Part shown: positions 1 through 4,750 of the stretch, in pieces | Numbering within the stretch: the stretch's first letter is position 1 | Layout of the letters: each line of letters begins with the position of its first letter | Origin: Bacillota bacterium | GTDB lineage: Bacteria > Bacillota > Clostridia > Christensenellales > Aristaeellaceae | Assembly (NCBI GenBank): GCA_009787135.1 | Contig: WRGP01000140.1 | Span: 1-6,824, forward strand | Direction: 5' to 3' | DNA: 6,824 nt | The notes under the pieces: generated by a model | The model's input: only the letters and a program-made list of their open reading frames with translations | The model's database searches: none | What the model was told of the DNA's origin: nothing | Translations under genes and position numbers: made by a program

Positions 1-60
1 CAGGGTGCGGATGAAAAATCAAGACCGGACGCGGCCGGTACCGGCGGCGGAAGGGTTTGA
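1..60 (+). CDS. possible 3' end of an upstream gene (partial)
   Basis: Reading from base 1 in frame 1 there are 19 open codons ending in TGA at 58-60. The tail is rich in Gly, Asp and Arg. Nothing in it identifies a family, and 19 codons is too short to be evidence on its own. In many Bacillota the genes before divIVA are sepF, a YggT-like gene and an S4-domain gene (ylmH), but this tail does not visibly match any of them. The remaining stretch up to base 157 shows no clear promoter or terminator. This is a weak call, included only so the left edge is described. Confidence 0.15.
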   Translation, partial: QGADEKSRPDAAGTGGGRV

Positions 61-157
61 CGCTTTCGGTGCGGCTTGGGCAGGGCTATGTTGTGATTTT
101 TCCCGCCACATCGAACGCAAAACGGTATTAGACATTGACACGGGAGGGGCGAGGTTT

Positions 158-640
158 ATGGCAGTCACCATCCAGATGATTGAGACCAAAGAATTCAGGA
201 CCAAGGCGCACGGGTATGACCCGGAAGAGGTCGATATATTCTTGGACGAGATCGCGGACGAGTTTGAGGAGATGCAGCGCGAGATACAGGCCCTGCGAAA
301 CGCCGCGCTTAAGCAAGGTGGCGCGCCCGCACCCAAGCCTGCCGCCCCCGCGCCTGTCGTCTATACGGACGCGACGGAGGCCGTGCAGAAAATGCTGGCC
401 AACGCGCAGCGCGTTAGCGACGAGACGATCACGGACGCGCGCATGCAGGCGGATATCATGCTTGCGGAGGCCAGGGTGAAGTCGGAGAATCTGCTTTCGG
501 AAGCAAGGAAGGAAAGCGTGCGCCTGCAAGACGGGCTGGACGCGCTCCGTAGCGCGGCCAACGACTACCGCGCGCGGTTTAAGAGCCTTGTGGACGACCA
601 GATGCACGTGCTCAACGCGGAAACGGAGCTGTTTACGTAA
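158..640 (+). CDS. divIVA: DivIVA-family cell division / polarity protein
   Basis: Encodes 160 aa. DivIVA proteins are coiled-coil scaffolds that bind curved membrane at division sites and poles and recruit partners. The N-terminal signature is clear: a KEF motif at 11-13, GYDPEEVDIFLDEI at 19-32, then a first coiled coil to about residue 48. An Ala/Pro-rich linker covers about 53-69. A long second coiled coil (about 72-157) carries the family ending YRARFKSLVDDQ. The ATG at 158 is chosen because GGGAGGGG (142-149) lies 8 bases upstream and family homology begins there. The reading frame stays open to base 5, but those codons look unlike DivIVA. Tandem stops (TAA TAA) end the gene. Ungapped alignment from memory with Bacillus subtilis DivIVA puts Ala17-His18 where that protein has the membrane-contacting Phe17-Arg18. 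Family assignment is firm; the exact role (division, polarity or wall growth) is inferred. Confidence 0.93.
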   Translation: MAVTIQMIETKEFRTKAHGYDPEEVDIFLDEIADEFEEMQREIQALRNAALKQGGAPAPKPAAPAPVVYTDATEAVQKMLANAQRVSDETITDARMQADIMLAEARVKSENLLSEARKESVRLQDGLDALRSAANDYRARFKSLVDDQMHVLNAETELFT

Positions 641-685
641 TAAGTCCGCTACATAGAGCGGCGGCCGCCAGGGCATCCTGTATGC

Positions 686-949
686 ATGAAGAAACGGGTT
701 GAGTCGTATACGGGCAGGCAGGAGTGGGCGGGTTTTACCGAATACGTCATGTATTTGCAGGACCGCCGCCGTTTGTTTATCACGAATTTTGTGGCCGGCC
801 TCCTCCGCGGCATGGGCTTTGCCATTGGCTTTAGCATCTTGGGCGCCGTGGTCGTCGTGCTCGTGCAGCATCTGGCCCTGCACAACCTTCCGCTGATCGG
901 CGAGTTTTTTGCCGAGGTTGTGCGCATGGTGCAGATGAAGCTGTATTGA
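686..949 (+). CDS. DUF5665 small membrane protein
   Basis: Encodes 87 aa of unknown function that resemble the DUF5665 family of small Bacillota membrane proteins. The N-terminal third is charged (RQEW, YLQDRRR). The conserved core FITNFVAGLLRGMGFAIG (31-48) leads into one hydrophobic helix at about 42-63. A second motif, NLPLIGEFFAEVV (67-79), follows and looks amphipathic. There is no signal peptide, so this is probably a single-pass protein with a cytoplasmic N-terminus. ATG 686 is the only usable start after the in-frame stop at 641. Its Shine-Dalgarno is weak (AGGG about 12 bases upstream), so translation may depend partly on coupling to divIVA, 45 bases away. Family recognition comes from the core motif; no function should be assumed. 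Confidence 0.8.
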   Translation: MKKRVESYTGRQEWAGFTEYVMYLQDRRRLFITNFVAGLLRGMGFAIGFSILGAVVVVLVQHLALHNLPLIGEFFAEVVRMVQMKLY

Positions 950-1061
950 CGGAACAAGAAGAGCGGCAAAGAAGAACCTCCCTGGCATTGCGGTGTGCCA
1001 TTGACCGGTTAGGGAAACGGGCAAGCAGGCAGGTTCGGTTTTTGTTGAAAGAGGTGCCGCC
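950..1061 (+). other. 112-base gap before lspA with nested inverted repeats
   Basis: No gene is visible here. GAACCT (974-979) is complementary to AGGTTC (1031-1036). Inside it CCCT (980-983) can pair with AGGG (1011-1014), and GGCA (984-987) with TGCC (996-999). A run of five T follows the outer right arm (1039-1043). This could be a weak attenuator-like leader, but each helix is short. A TTGACC at 1001-1006 has no matching -10 box. It is also compatible with chance. Confidence 0.25.
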
Positions 1062-1532
1062 ATGAGGGGCCATATGAGCTGCTGGCTTGCGCCGGCGGCC
1101 TTTCTGTTGGACCGGGTGACAAAGGCGTGGGCGGTTTCCGCGCTGAAGGGAAATTGGCCTGAAGAGGTCTGGCCGGGCGTGCTGCGCTTTGTGTATGTGG
1201 AGAACACAGGGGCGGCCTTTGGTGTGCTGGGCGGCCGGCAGGGGCTGCTGATCGCGGTGACGGGCGCGGCGTTGGCGGGGCTGCTCATATGGCTTTTCAC
1301 GCGTGGCCGGAGCGCGGCCGTGCTCCCCCGGGCCGCGCTATGGCTGTTTCTGGGGGGAAGCTTGGGCAATTTTTTTGACAGGCTGGCCTACGGCTATGTG
1401 ATTGACTTTATGGAAATAAGGCTTTTTACATTTCCCGTTTTCAATATAGCCGACACCACCGTGTGCGTTGTTTTCGCGCTTCTGACGGGATATATTATCT
1501 TTCACAGGGAGGCAAAGCCCGATGGGGGCTGA
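1062..1532 (+). CDS. lspA: signal peptidase II (lipoprotein signal peptidase)
   Basis: Encodes 156 aa, a normal length for LspA. This inner-membrane aspartyl protease cleaves the signal peptide of diacylglyceryl-modified prolipoproteins after Lgt has acted. Visible family motifs are DRVTK (17-21), VENTGAAFG (46-54), GGSLGNFFDRL (98-108), GYVIDF (111-116) and FPVFNIADT (124-132). By family analogy the catalytic aspartates are D115 and D131, with N103, D106 and R107 also conserved. Four hydrophobic segments are evident (about 7-23, 60-79, 90-104, 130-149). The start is ATG 1062, preceded by AAAGAGGTG (1048-1056) at a suitable distance; ATG 1074 is a less likely alternative. The 3' end overlaps the next gene by 11 bases. 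The lspA-pseudouridine synthase pairing is the usual order in Bacillota. Confidence 0.96.
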   Translation: MRGHMSCWLAPAAFLLDRVTKAWAVSALKGNWPEEVWPGVLRFVYVENTGAAFGVLGGRQGLLIAVTGAALAGLLIWLFTRGRSAAVLPRAALWLFLGGSLGNFFDRLAYGYVIDFMEIRLFTFPVFNIADTTVCVVFALLTGYIIFHREAKPDGG

Positions 1533-2391
1533 GCGGCTCGATGTGCGGCTCGCGCGCGAAACGGGGCTTTCGCGCTCGCGCGTGGAGCGGCTGATCGCGG
1601 GGGGTATGGCGCGCGTTGGAGGGCTGACGGAAACAAAGCCCGGGCGCAAGGTTCTGCCTGAGGACGAGGTGGCCGTTGCTGTGCCGCCGCCGGTTTCCAT
1701 GGAGGCGCGGCCGGAGGATCTGCCGCTCACCATCGTCTATGAGGACGCGCATTTGGCCGTTGTCAACAAGCCGTGCGGGATGGTGGTGCATCCCGCCGCG
1801 GGCAACGAGACAGGCACGCTGGTCAACGCGCTGCTGCACCATCTGAGCGGGCTCTCCGGCATTGGCGGCACGCTGCGGCCGGGCATTGTGCACAGGCTGG
1901 ACAAGGATACGTCCGGACTCCTGCTGGTGGCCAAGGACGACGCGGCGCACCTTGCGCTCAGCGCGGCGCTGAAGGCGCGGGAAATTCGAAAAACGTATCT
2001 GGCTGTCGCCATGGGGCGGCTTCCTGGCGGGGTGATTGAAGCGCCGATCGCCAGACACCCGCGGGACCGTAAACGCATGGCTGTGGTGGAAGGCGGGCGG
2101 TGGGCGCGCACAGAATACCAAATATTGGAAAATTTGCGCGGGGCCACCTTGCTCAGCGTGAATTTGATTACCGGCAGGACGCATCAGATTCGCGTGCATA
2201 TGGCGCATATTGGGCATCCTTTGCTTGGGGATAGGGTGTACGGCGGCCATAAAGCCAGCCTGATGGCTGCCCGGTTGATGCTGCACGCGTGGCGAATCGA
2301 GTTTGCGCACCCCGTTACCGGTGAGCCGATGCGCTTTGAAGTACCCGCGCCTGCTGATTTTACGGACGCGTTTCAAAAATTGTCGCTATAA
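1522..2391 (+). CDS. RluA/RluD-family 23S rRNA pseudouridine synthase (YlyB-like)
   Basis: Encodes 289 aa. The N-terminus (about 2-58) is an S4 RNA-binding domain, with LSRSRVERLI and a following basic turn. The RluA-type catalytic domain follows. The hallmark HRLDKDTSG is at 124-132, with catalytic D127, and TGRTHQIRVHM is at 217-227, followed by GHPLLGDRVYGG. The enzyme isomerises specific uridines to pseudouridine in structured RNA. S4 plus the RluA domain and the position after lspA match RluD/YlyB-type proteins, which act on 23S rRNA helix 69 in Escherichia coli; the exact target here is inferred. ATG 1522 has AGGGAGG (1506-1512) nine bases upstream, inside the end of lspA, so translation is probably coupled. 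No hairpin terminator follows the stop. Confidence 0.93.
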   Translation: MGAERLDVRLARETGLSRSRVERLIAGGMARVGGLTETKPGRKVLPEDEVAVAVPPPVSMEARPEDLPLTIVYEDAHLAVVNKPCGMVVHPAAGNETGTLVNALLHHLSGLSGIGGTLRPGIVHRLDKDTSGLLLVAKDDAAHLALSAALKAREIRKTYLAVAMGRLPGGVIEAPIARHPRDRKRMAVVEGGRWARTEYQILENLRGATLLSVNLITGRTHQIRVHMAHIGHPLLGDRVYGGHKASLMAARLMLHAWRIEFAHPVTGEPMRFEVPAPADFTDAFQKLSL

Positions 2392-2421
2392 AATTTTCCA
2401 AAATAACACAGCATGCGATGG

Positions 2422-2481
2422 CCTTTGCGGGGAAAACTACCGTTGCGGACGAGTAGACCGTAAACGTAAATGACGCAAAGG
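2422..2481 (+). promoter_or_regulatory. inverted repeat masking the Shine-Dalgarno of the small gene at 2492
   Basis: CCTTTGCG (2422-2429) is perfectly complementary to CGCAAAGG (2474-2481). The right arm contains the start of the Shine-Dalgarno run AAAGGAGGG (2478-2486). Between the arms, CTACCGT (2437-2443) can fold onto ACG-A-GTAG (2449-2456) with one bulged A and a TGCGG loop. The folded leader would hide part of the ribosome site, so translational control is plausible. I recognise no known riboswitch class, and no ligand or regulator is implied. Confidence 0.35.
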
Positions 2482-2491
2482 AGGGAGAACG

Positions 2492-2650
2492 GTGAAGGCG
2501 ACGACAGTGGCGGGTTTGATGGCGGGCAGCGCGCTGGGCATCGCGGTTGGCGCGGGGCTGATGATGATGCCGCAGACAAAACATGTGCGCAGGGCGATTG
2601 AGAAGGGCGCCAGCGACCTGAGCAGGAGCGTCTCAAATTGGATTCGGTAA
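2492..2650 (+). CDS. small one-helix membrane protein, YtxH-like
   Basis: Encodes 52 aa, starting with GTG at 2492 and ending with TAA at 2648-2650. AAAGGAGGG (2478-2486) six bases or so upstream is one of the strongest Shine-Dalgarno sequences in the window and fixes the start. Residues 5-26 form a Gly/Ala-rich hydrophobic helix (GLMAGSALGIAVGAGLMMM), followed by a basic amphipathic tail (KHVRRAIEKGASDLSRSVSNW). Glycine-rich helix plus charged helical tail is typical of YtxH-like and related small clostridial membrane proteins; function is unknown. A terminator directly follows, so it is either the last gene of the divIVA-lspA transcript or a short unit of its own. The strong ribosome site, codon bias like its neighbours and following terminator make it likely real despite its size. 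Confidence 0.72.
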   Translation: MKATTVAGLMAGSALGIAVGAGLMMMPQTKHVRRAIEKGASDLSRSVSNWIR

Positions 2651-2667
2651 TCTTTTGCGGCGCGTGG

Positions 2668-2719
2668 ACTGTGGCGGGGGAAGACGTTCCCCGGCCACAG
2701 TTCGCTTTTTTATATTTTT
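2668..2719 (+). terminator. rho-independent terminator
   Basis: A 15-bp stem runs from ACTGTGG... (2668-2682) to ...CCACAGT (2687-2701), with one G-G mismatch and a GACG loop. It is followed by TTCGCTTTTTTATATTTTT. The stem is very GC-rich and the T-run is long. It closes the transcript containing the 52-codon gene and insulates the repeat-protein gene downstream. Confidence 0.88.
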
Positions 2720-2803
2720 GATCCGGACAACATTTCTTTCTTTATCGCATAGATTGTAGCGCACCTGGGTATGGGTGCAATACATGTTTGGGAGTGTCGG
2801 TGC
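2720..2803 (+). other. leader of the repeat-protein gene; no confident promoter
   Basis: This AT-rich gap must carry the promoter of the next gene, because a strong terminator precedes it. The best candidate is GGACAA (2725-2730) with TAGATT (2750-2755), but the 19-base spacing and poor matches make it weak. GCACC (2761-2765) and GGTGC (2774-2778) could form a small hairpin just before the ribosome site. An overlapping in-frame ATG at 2771 lies within it. Confidence 0.2.
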
Positions 2804-3751
2804 ATGGAGTATCCCTTTAATATGCGGCCTGAAGAAGAATGGGAAAAAGAATTTGAACAGGAATGCGCGGAAATCAAAAGAAACGCGGAGCGCGAGCGCG
2901 CGGAACATGAAAAGGATGTGGATCGGGAACTGGAGCGTATGGAACGGGAACAGACGGACCGGGACCGCGTGGATTCAGAGCGCCAGTTTGGAGAAAGCAA
3001 GCATGAAGACCGGATGGACCGGGAGCGCGCGGATTCAGCGTGCGGGCTTGAAGAAACCATCAATCAAGATTACATGACTCAGGAGCGTATGGACCGGGAG
3101 CGTATGGACCGGGAGCGCATGGACCGGGAACGCATGGACCGGGAGCGTATGGACCGGGAGCGTATGGACCGGGAACGTATGGACCGGGAGCGCATGAACC
3201 AAGAGAGCATGTCTCCAATGCGCATGCATCAGGGGATTACGTACGAAGAGCGTGCGGAGCAGCGGCGTTTAAGTCAAGAGCGCGCGAAGCAAGAACTTGC
3301 GGACCAAAGGCGTGTCAATCAAACACGCGCAAACCAAACGCGTATGAATCCGGCGCAGGGAAACCCAAACCGCACAAGCCAAATGCGCATGTACCAAGAG
3401 CGTATGGCGGAGGACCGCGCGGAGGGAGAACGCTTGATTATGGAGCGTATGCACCAGGAGCGCATGGCGCGGGGAATGGGTTTGCATCAGGATCAGACGG
3501 ACGGGCAAATGGGCGCTCTTCTTGGGAATCCCGCAGGCCTTGGCGGGGCGGCCAAAGAATATCGCGGGCTGCAGGAGGGCGTCAAAGAAATACAAAAAGG
3601 CCTTCACGACATTCGCGAAGCCTTGAAGGGCCTTCCCGCTGCCGGGCAAAAGGCCGATCCTGGCGTTCAGGAAATCCGCAAGGGGCTCAGCCAAATTCAA
3701 ACAGGGCTTCGCGATGTGATGGCCGCTTCGCGTGGGTCCGGGGCTTGGTAA
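2804..3751 (+). CDS. unrecognised charged pentad-repeat helical protein
   Basis: Encodes 315 aa; I do not recognise the family. Residues 1-45 are acidic (RPEEEWEKEFEQE) and predicted helical. From residue 51 to 220 the sequence runs in 34 consecutive five-residue units without an indel, roughly [M/A/V/T]-x-[Q/R]-E-R. Seven identical MDRER units lie at 96-130, and later units drift towards MxQER and ANQTR. Residues 221-250 are Gly-rich. Two short heptad helices follow, with V260/I263/L267/I270/L274 and V288/I291/L295/I298/L302/V305, joined by a Pro/Gly linker. There is no signal peptide or membrane segment, so it is probably cytoplasmic. In MDRER, E and R sit i to i+4 across units, as in single alpha-helix domains. 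Start 2804 is chosen for GGGAGTG (2790-2796); ATG 2771 would add 11 residues and lacks a good ribosome site. It stands alone between a terminator and the riboswitch. Confidence 0.8.
   Translation: MEYPFNMRPEEEWEKEFEQECAEIKRNAERERAEHEKDVDRELERMEREQTDRDRVDSERQFGESKHEDRMDRERADSACGLEETINQDYMTQERMDRERMDRERMDRERMDRERMDRERMDRERMDRERMNQESMSPMRMHQGITYEERAEQRRLSQERAKQELADQRRVNQTRANQTRMNPAQGNPNRTSQMRMYQERMAEDRAEGERLIMERMHQERMARGMGLHQDQTDGQMGALLGNPAGLGGAAKEYRGLQEGVKEIQKGLHDIREALKGLPAAGQKADPGVQEIRKGLSQIQTGLRDVMAASRGSGAW
2954..3073 (+). repeat. two diverged 60-bp direct repeats inside the pentad gene
   Basis: Units 2954-3013 and 3014-3073 each encode 20 residues, or four pentads. Both begin DR-[D/E]-R-[V/A]-DS, have an acidic centre (FGES/LEET), and end in an [E/Q]-D-[R/Y] tail followed by Met. 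The first 24 bases or so are close to identical (GACCGGGA-CGCG-GGATTCAG), while the rest has diverged. This looks like an older duplication than the MDRER run next to it. Confidence 0.6.
3089..3193 (+). repeat. seven tandem 15-bp units encoding MDRER
   Basis: Seven head-to-tail copies of ATGGACCGGGARCGY start at 3089, 3104, 3119, 3134, 3149, 3164 and 3179. All differences are synonymous: GAG or GAA in the Glu codon and CGT or CGC in the last Arg codon. Flanking units MTQER (3074) and MNQES (3194) are recognisably related. This is an in-frame coding minisatellite, prone to copy-number change without loss of frame. Confidence 0.95.
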
Positions 3752-3781
3752 AGCTAGACTTTTTATGACGGTCTCTCCGTT

Positions 3782-3805
3782 GGGGACGCCTAAGGCAGCG
3801 TCCCC
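3782..3805. repeat. perfect 8-bp inverted repeat between genes
   Basis: GGGGACGC (3782-3789) and GCGTCCCC (3798-3805) flank an 8-base loop, 30 bases after the repeat-protein stop codon. It could act as a transcript-end hairpin, but no T-run follows on the + strand, so a rho-independent terminator cannot be claimed. Confidence 0.4.
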
Positions 3806-3836
3806 CGCAGAACATGCCGCGGTTTGCAAAAAGGGC

Positions 3837-3865
3837 TTGCGCGGGAGAGAACCCGGTGGTATAAT
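3837..3865 (+). promoter_or_regulatory. extended -10 promoter for the riboflavin module
   Basis: TATAAT (3860-3865) is preceded by TG at 3857-3858, forming a full extended -10 (TGGTATAAT). TTGCGC (3837-3842) sits exactly 17 bases upstream as a partial -35. It lies about 25 bases before the riboswitch aptamer, the expected geometry for a housekeeping sigma promoter. Confidence 0.8.
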
Positions 3866-3889
3866 GCCGGCAAACAGTTGAATACGCAA

Positions 3890-4002
3890 TGTCTTCAGGG
3901 CAGGGTGAAATTCCCGATCGGCGGTACAGTCCGCGCATGCCAACCGGCATAGAATTGGTGAAACTCCAATACCGACAGTGAAAGTCTGGATGGAAGAAGA
4001 CG
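3890..4002 (+). ncRNA. FMN riboswitch (RFN element) aptamer
   Basis: The conserved RFN core is unmistakable: CAGGGTGAAATTCCC at 3901-3915, GGCGGTACAGTCC at 3920-3932, GCATGCC, then GAATTGGTGAAACTCC, ACCGACAGTGAAAGTC and TGGATGGAAGAAGAC. Helix P1 is GTCTTC (3891-3896) with GAAGAC (3996-4001). The aptamer binds flavin mononucleotide and controls riboflavin synthesis or transport genes. Here it precedes ribU and a riboflavin kinase, with a terminator hairpin at 4039-4071 as expression platform. In this arrangement FMN is expected to switch transcription off. Confidence 0.97.
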
Positions 4003-4038
4003 CGCGCCGAAAGGCCGCCGGAGCCTCTTGCATGATAG

Positions 4039-4071
4039 CACCTGAAGAACATGCTTCAGGTGTAATTTTTA
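4039..4071 (+). terminator. riboswitch-controlled terminator
   Basis: A perfect 9-bp stem CACCTGAAG (4039-4047) / CTTCAGGTG (4054-4062) with loop AACATG is followed by TAATTTTT. Its 5' arm segment CCTGAAGA (4041-4048) is also perfectly complementary to TCTTCAGG (3892-3899), which includes the 5' strand of aptamer helix P1. P1/terminator and this long-range pairing therefore exclude each other, giving a plausible FMN-bound OFF and FMN-free ON switch. Confidence 0.9.
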
Positions 4072-4090
4072 TGGTATGGAGGCATGGTTC

Positions 4091-4750
4091 ATGAACGCGA
4101 AAATTCAAAGAATGACGACGCTGGCGGTGTTGTCCGCGATCGCCTATCTGGTGATGACGATGCTTCGGATCAAGTTTATTCCCGGGGCTGATTTTTTGAC
4201 GCTGGACGTTAAGGATGTCGTCATCGTGACCGGGGGTTTTTTCTATGGGCCGTTGGCTTCCATGATGATGTCGCTCGTCATATCGTTCCTTGAGATGGTG
4301 ACGGTCAGCAGCACGGGCTGGTGGGGGATGCTGATGAACACGCTGTCCTCGTGCGCATTCGCGTGTTCCGCCGCTTTTTTATATGAGCGCAAGCGTACGA
4401 TTCACAACGCGGTCACCGGCCTTGTGACCGGCTGGCTGCTTGCCACAGCCACAATGCTTTTGCTGAACTATATCATCACGCCAATCTATACGGGCTGGCC
4501 AAGGCAGGCTGTCGTCGGGAAGATGCTGCCATGGTTCCTGCCATTCAACTTGATCAAGTACGGGGTCAACGCGGCGGTCGCGCTGCTGATATACAAACCG
4601 CTCGTCACCGCGTTGCGGCGCGCGCACCTGCTCCCCACGCCGGACGTGCACGCGGGCAGCGGTAAGATCAACCGGGGCGTGATGCTGGCGGCGGCGCTCT
4701 CGCTGGTGACGCTGGCGTTGATCATCCTCGCGTATAAGGGCGTGATATAA
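4091..4750 (+). CDS. ribU: riboflavin ECF transporter S component RibU
   Basis: Encodes 219 aa, an integral membrane substrate-binding subunit of an energy-coupling factor importer. RibU captures riboflavin and needs a shared EcfA/EcfA'/EcfT module, which is not in this window. Family motifs seen are FLTLDVKDVVIVTGGFFYGP (35-54), NYIITPIYTG (126-135) and PWFLPFNLIKYGVNAA (147-162). Six hydrophobic segments fill residues 9-177. After a polar stretch an extra hydrophobic helix follows (about 197-216). The start is ATG 4091, with GGAGG (4078-4082) eight bases upstream; the in-frame ATG at 4076 is next to that ribosome site and is unlikely. The FMN riboswitch upstream independently supports riboflavin as substrate. 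The stop TAA shares its last A with the next start codon. Confidence 0.93.
   Translation: MNAKIQRMTTLAVLSAIAYLVMTMLRIKFIPGADFLTLDVKDVVIVTGGFFYGPLASMMMSLVISFLEMVTVSSTGWWGMLMNTLSSCAFACSAAFLYERKRTIHNAVTGLVTGWLLATATMLLLNYIITPIYTGWPRQAVVGKMLPWFLPFNLIKYGVNAAVALLIYKPLVTALRRAHLLPTPDVHAGSGKINRGVMLAAALSLVTLALIILAYKGVI

Noticed and set aside
5..157. N-terminal extension of divIVA
   Set aside because: The frame is open, but the residues do not resemble DivIVA and a strong ribosome site sits just before ATG 158, where family homology begins.
128..1369. Long minus-strand open frame opposite divIVA, DUF5665 gene and lspA
   Set aside because: Its product is Arg/His/Pro-rich with no family motif, and it lies opposite three well-identified genes; long antisense frames are common in GC-rich DNA. 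The same reasoning removes minus-strand frames at 1495-2376, 3269-4108, 4486-5400 and 5465-6418.
2387..2392. TATAAA at the rluD-like stop as a -10 box for the small gene
   Set aside because: No acceptable -35 lies 16-18 bases upstream, and the sequence is just the end of a coding region plus an AT-rich gap.
2422..2486. Cyclic di-GMP (GEMM-type) riboswitch, suggested by GACGCAAAGG
   Set aside because: Only this short string resembles the class. The rest of the conserved core and the two-helix layout are missing.
3089..3193. CRISPR array
   Set aside because: The repeats are 15 bp, directly adjacent, without spacers, and in frame within a long coding sequence.
3035..3229. Minus-strand frame with PVHTL/PVHAL repeats
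   Set aside because: It is simply the complement of the MDRER repeat. It has no plausible ribosome site and ends within the repeat gene's span.
2954..3463. Pentapeptide-repeat (A(D/N)Lxx) beta-helix family
   Set aside because: The units lack the central Leu/Phe and the A(D/N)Lxx pattern. They are rich in Glu, Arg, Met and Gln, which favours helix, so only the unit length is shared.
4076..4090. Upstream ATG of ribU
   Set aside because: It overlaps the GGAGG that serves ATG 4091 and has no ribosome site of its own.
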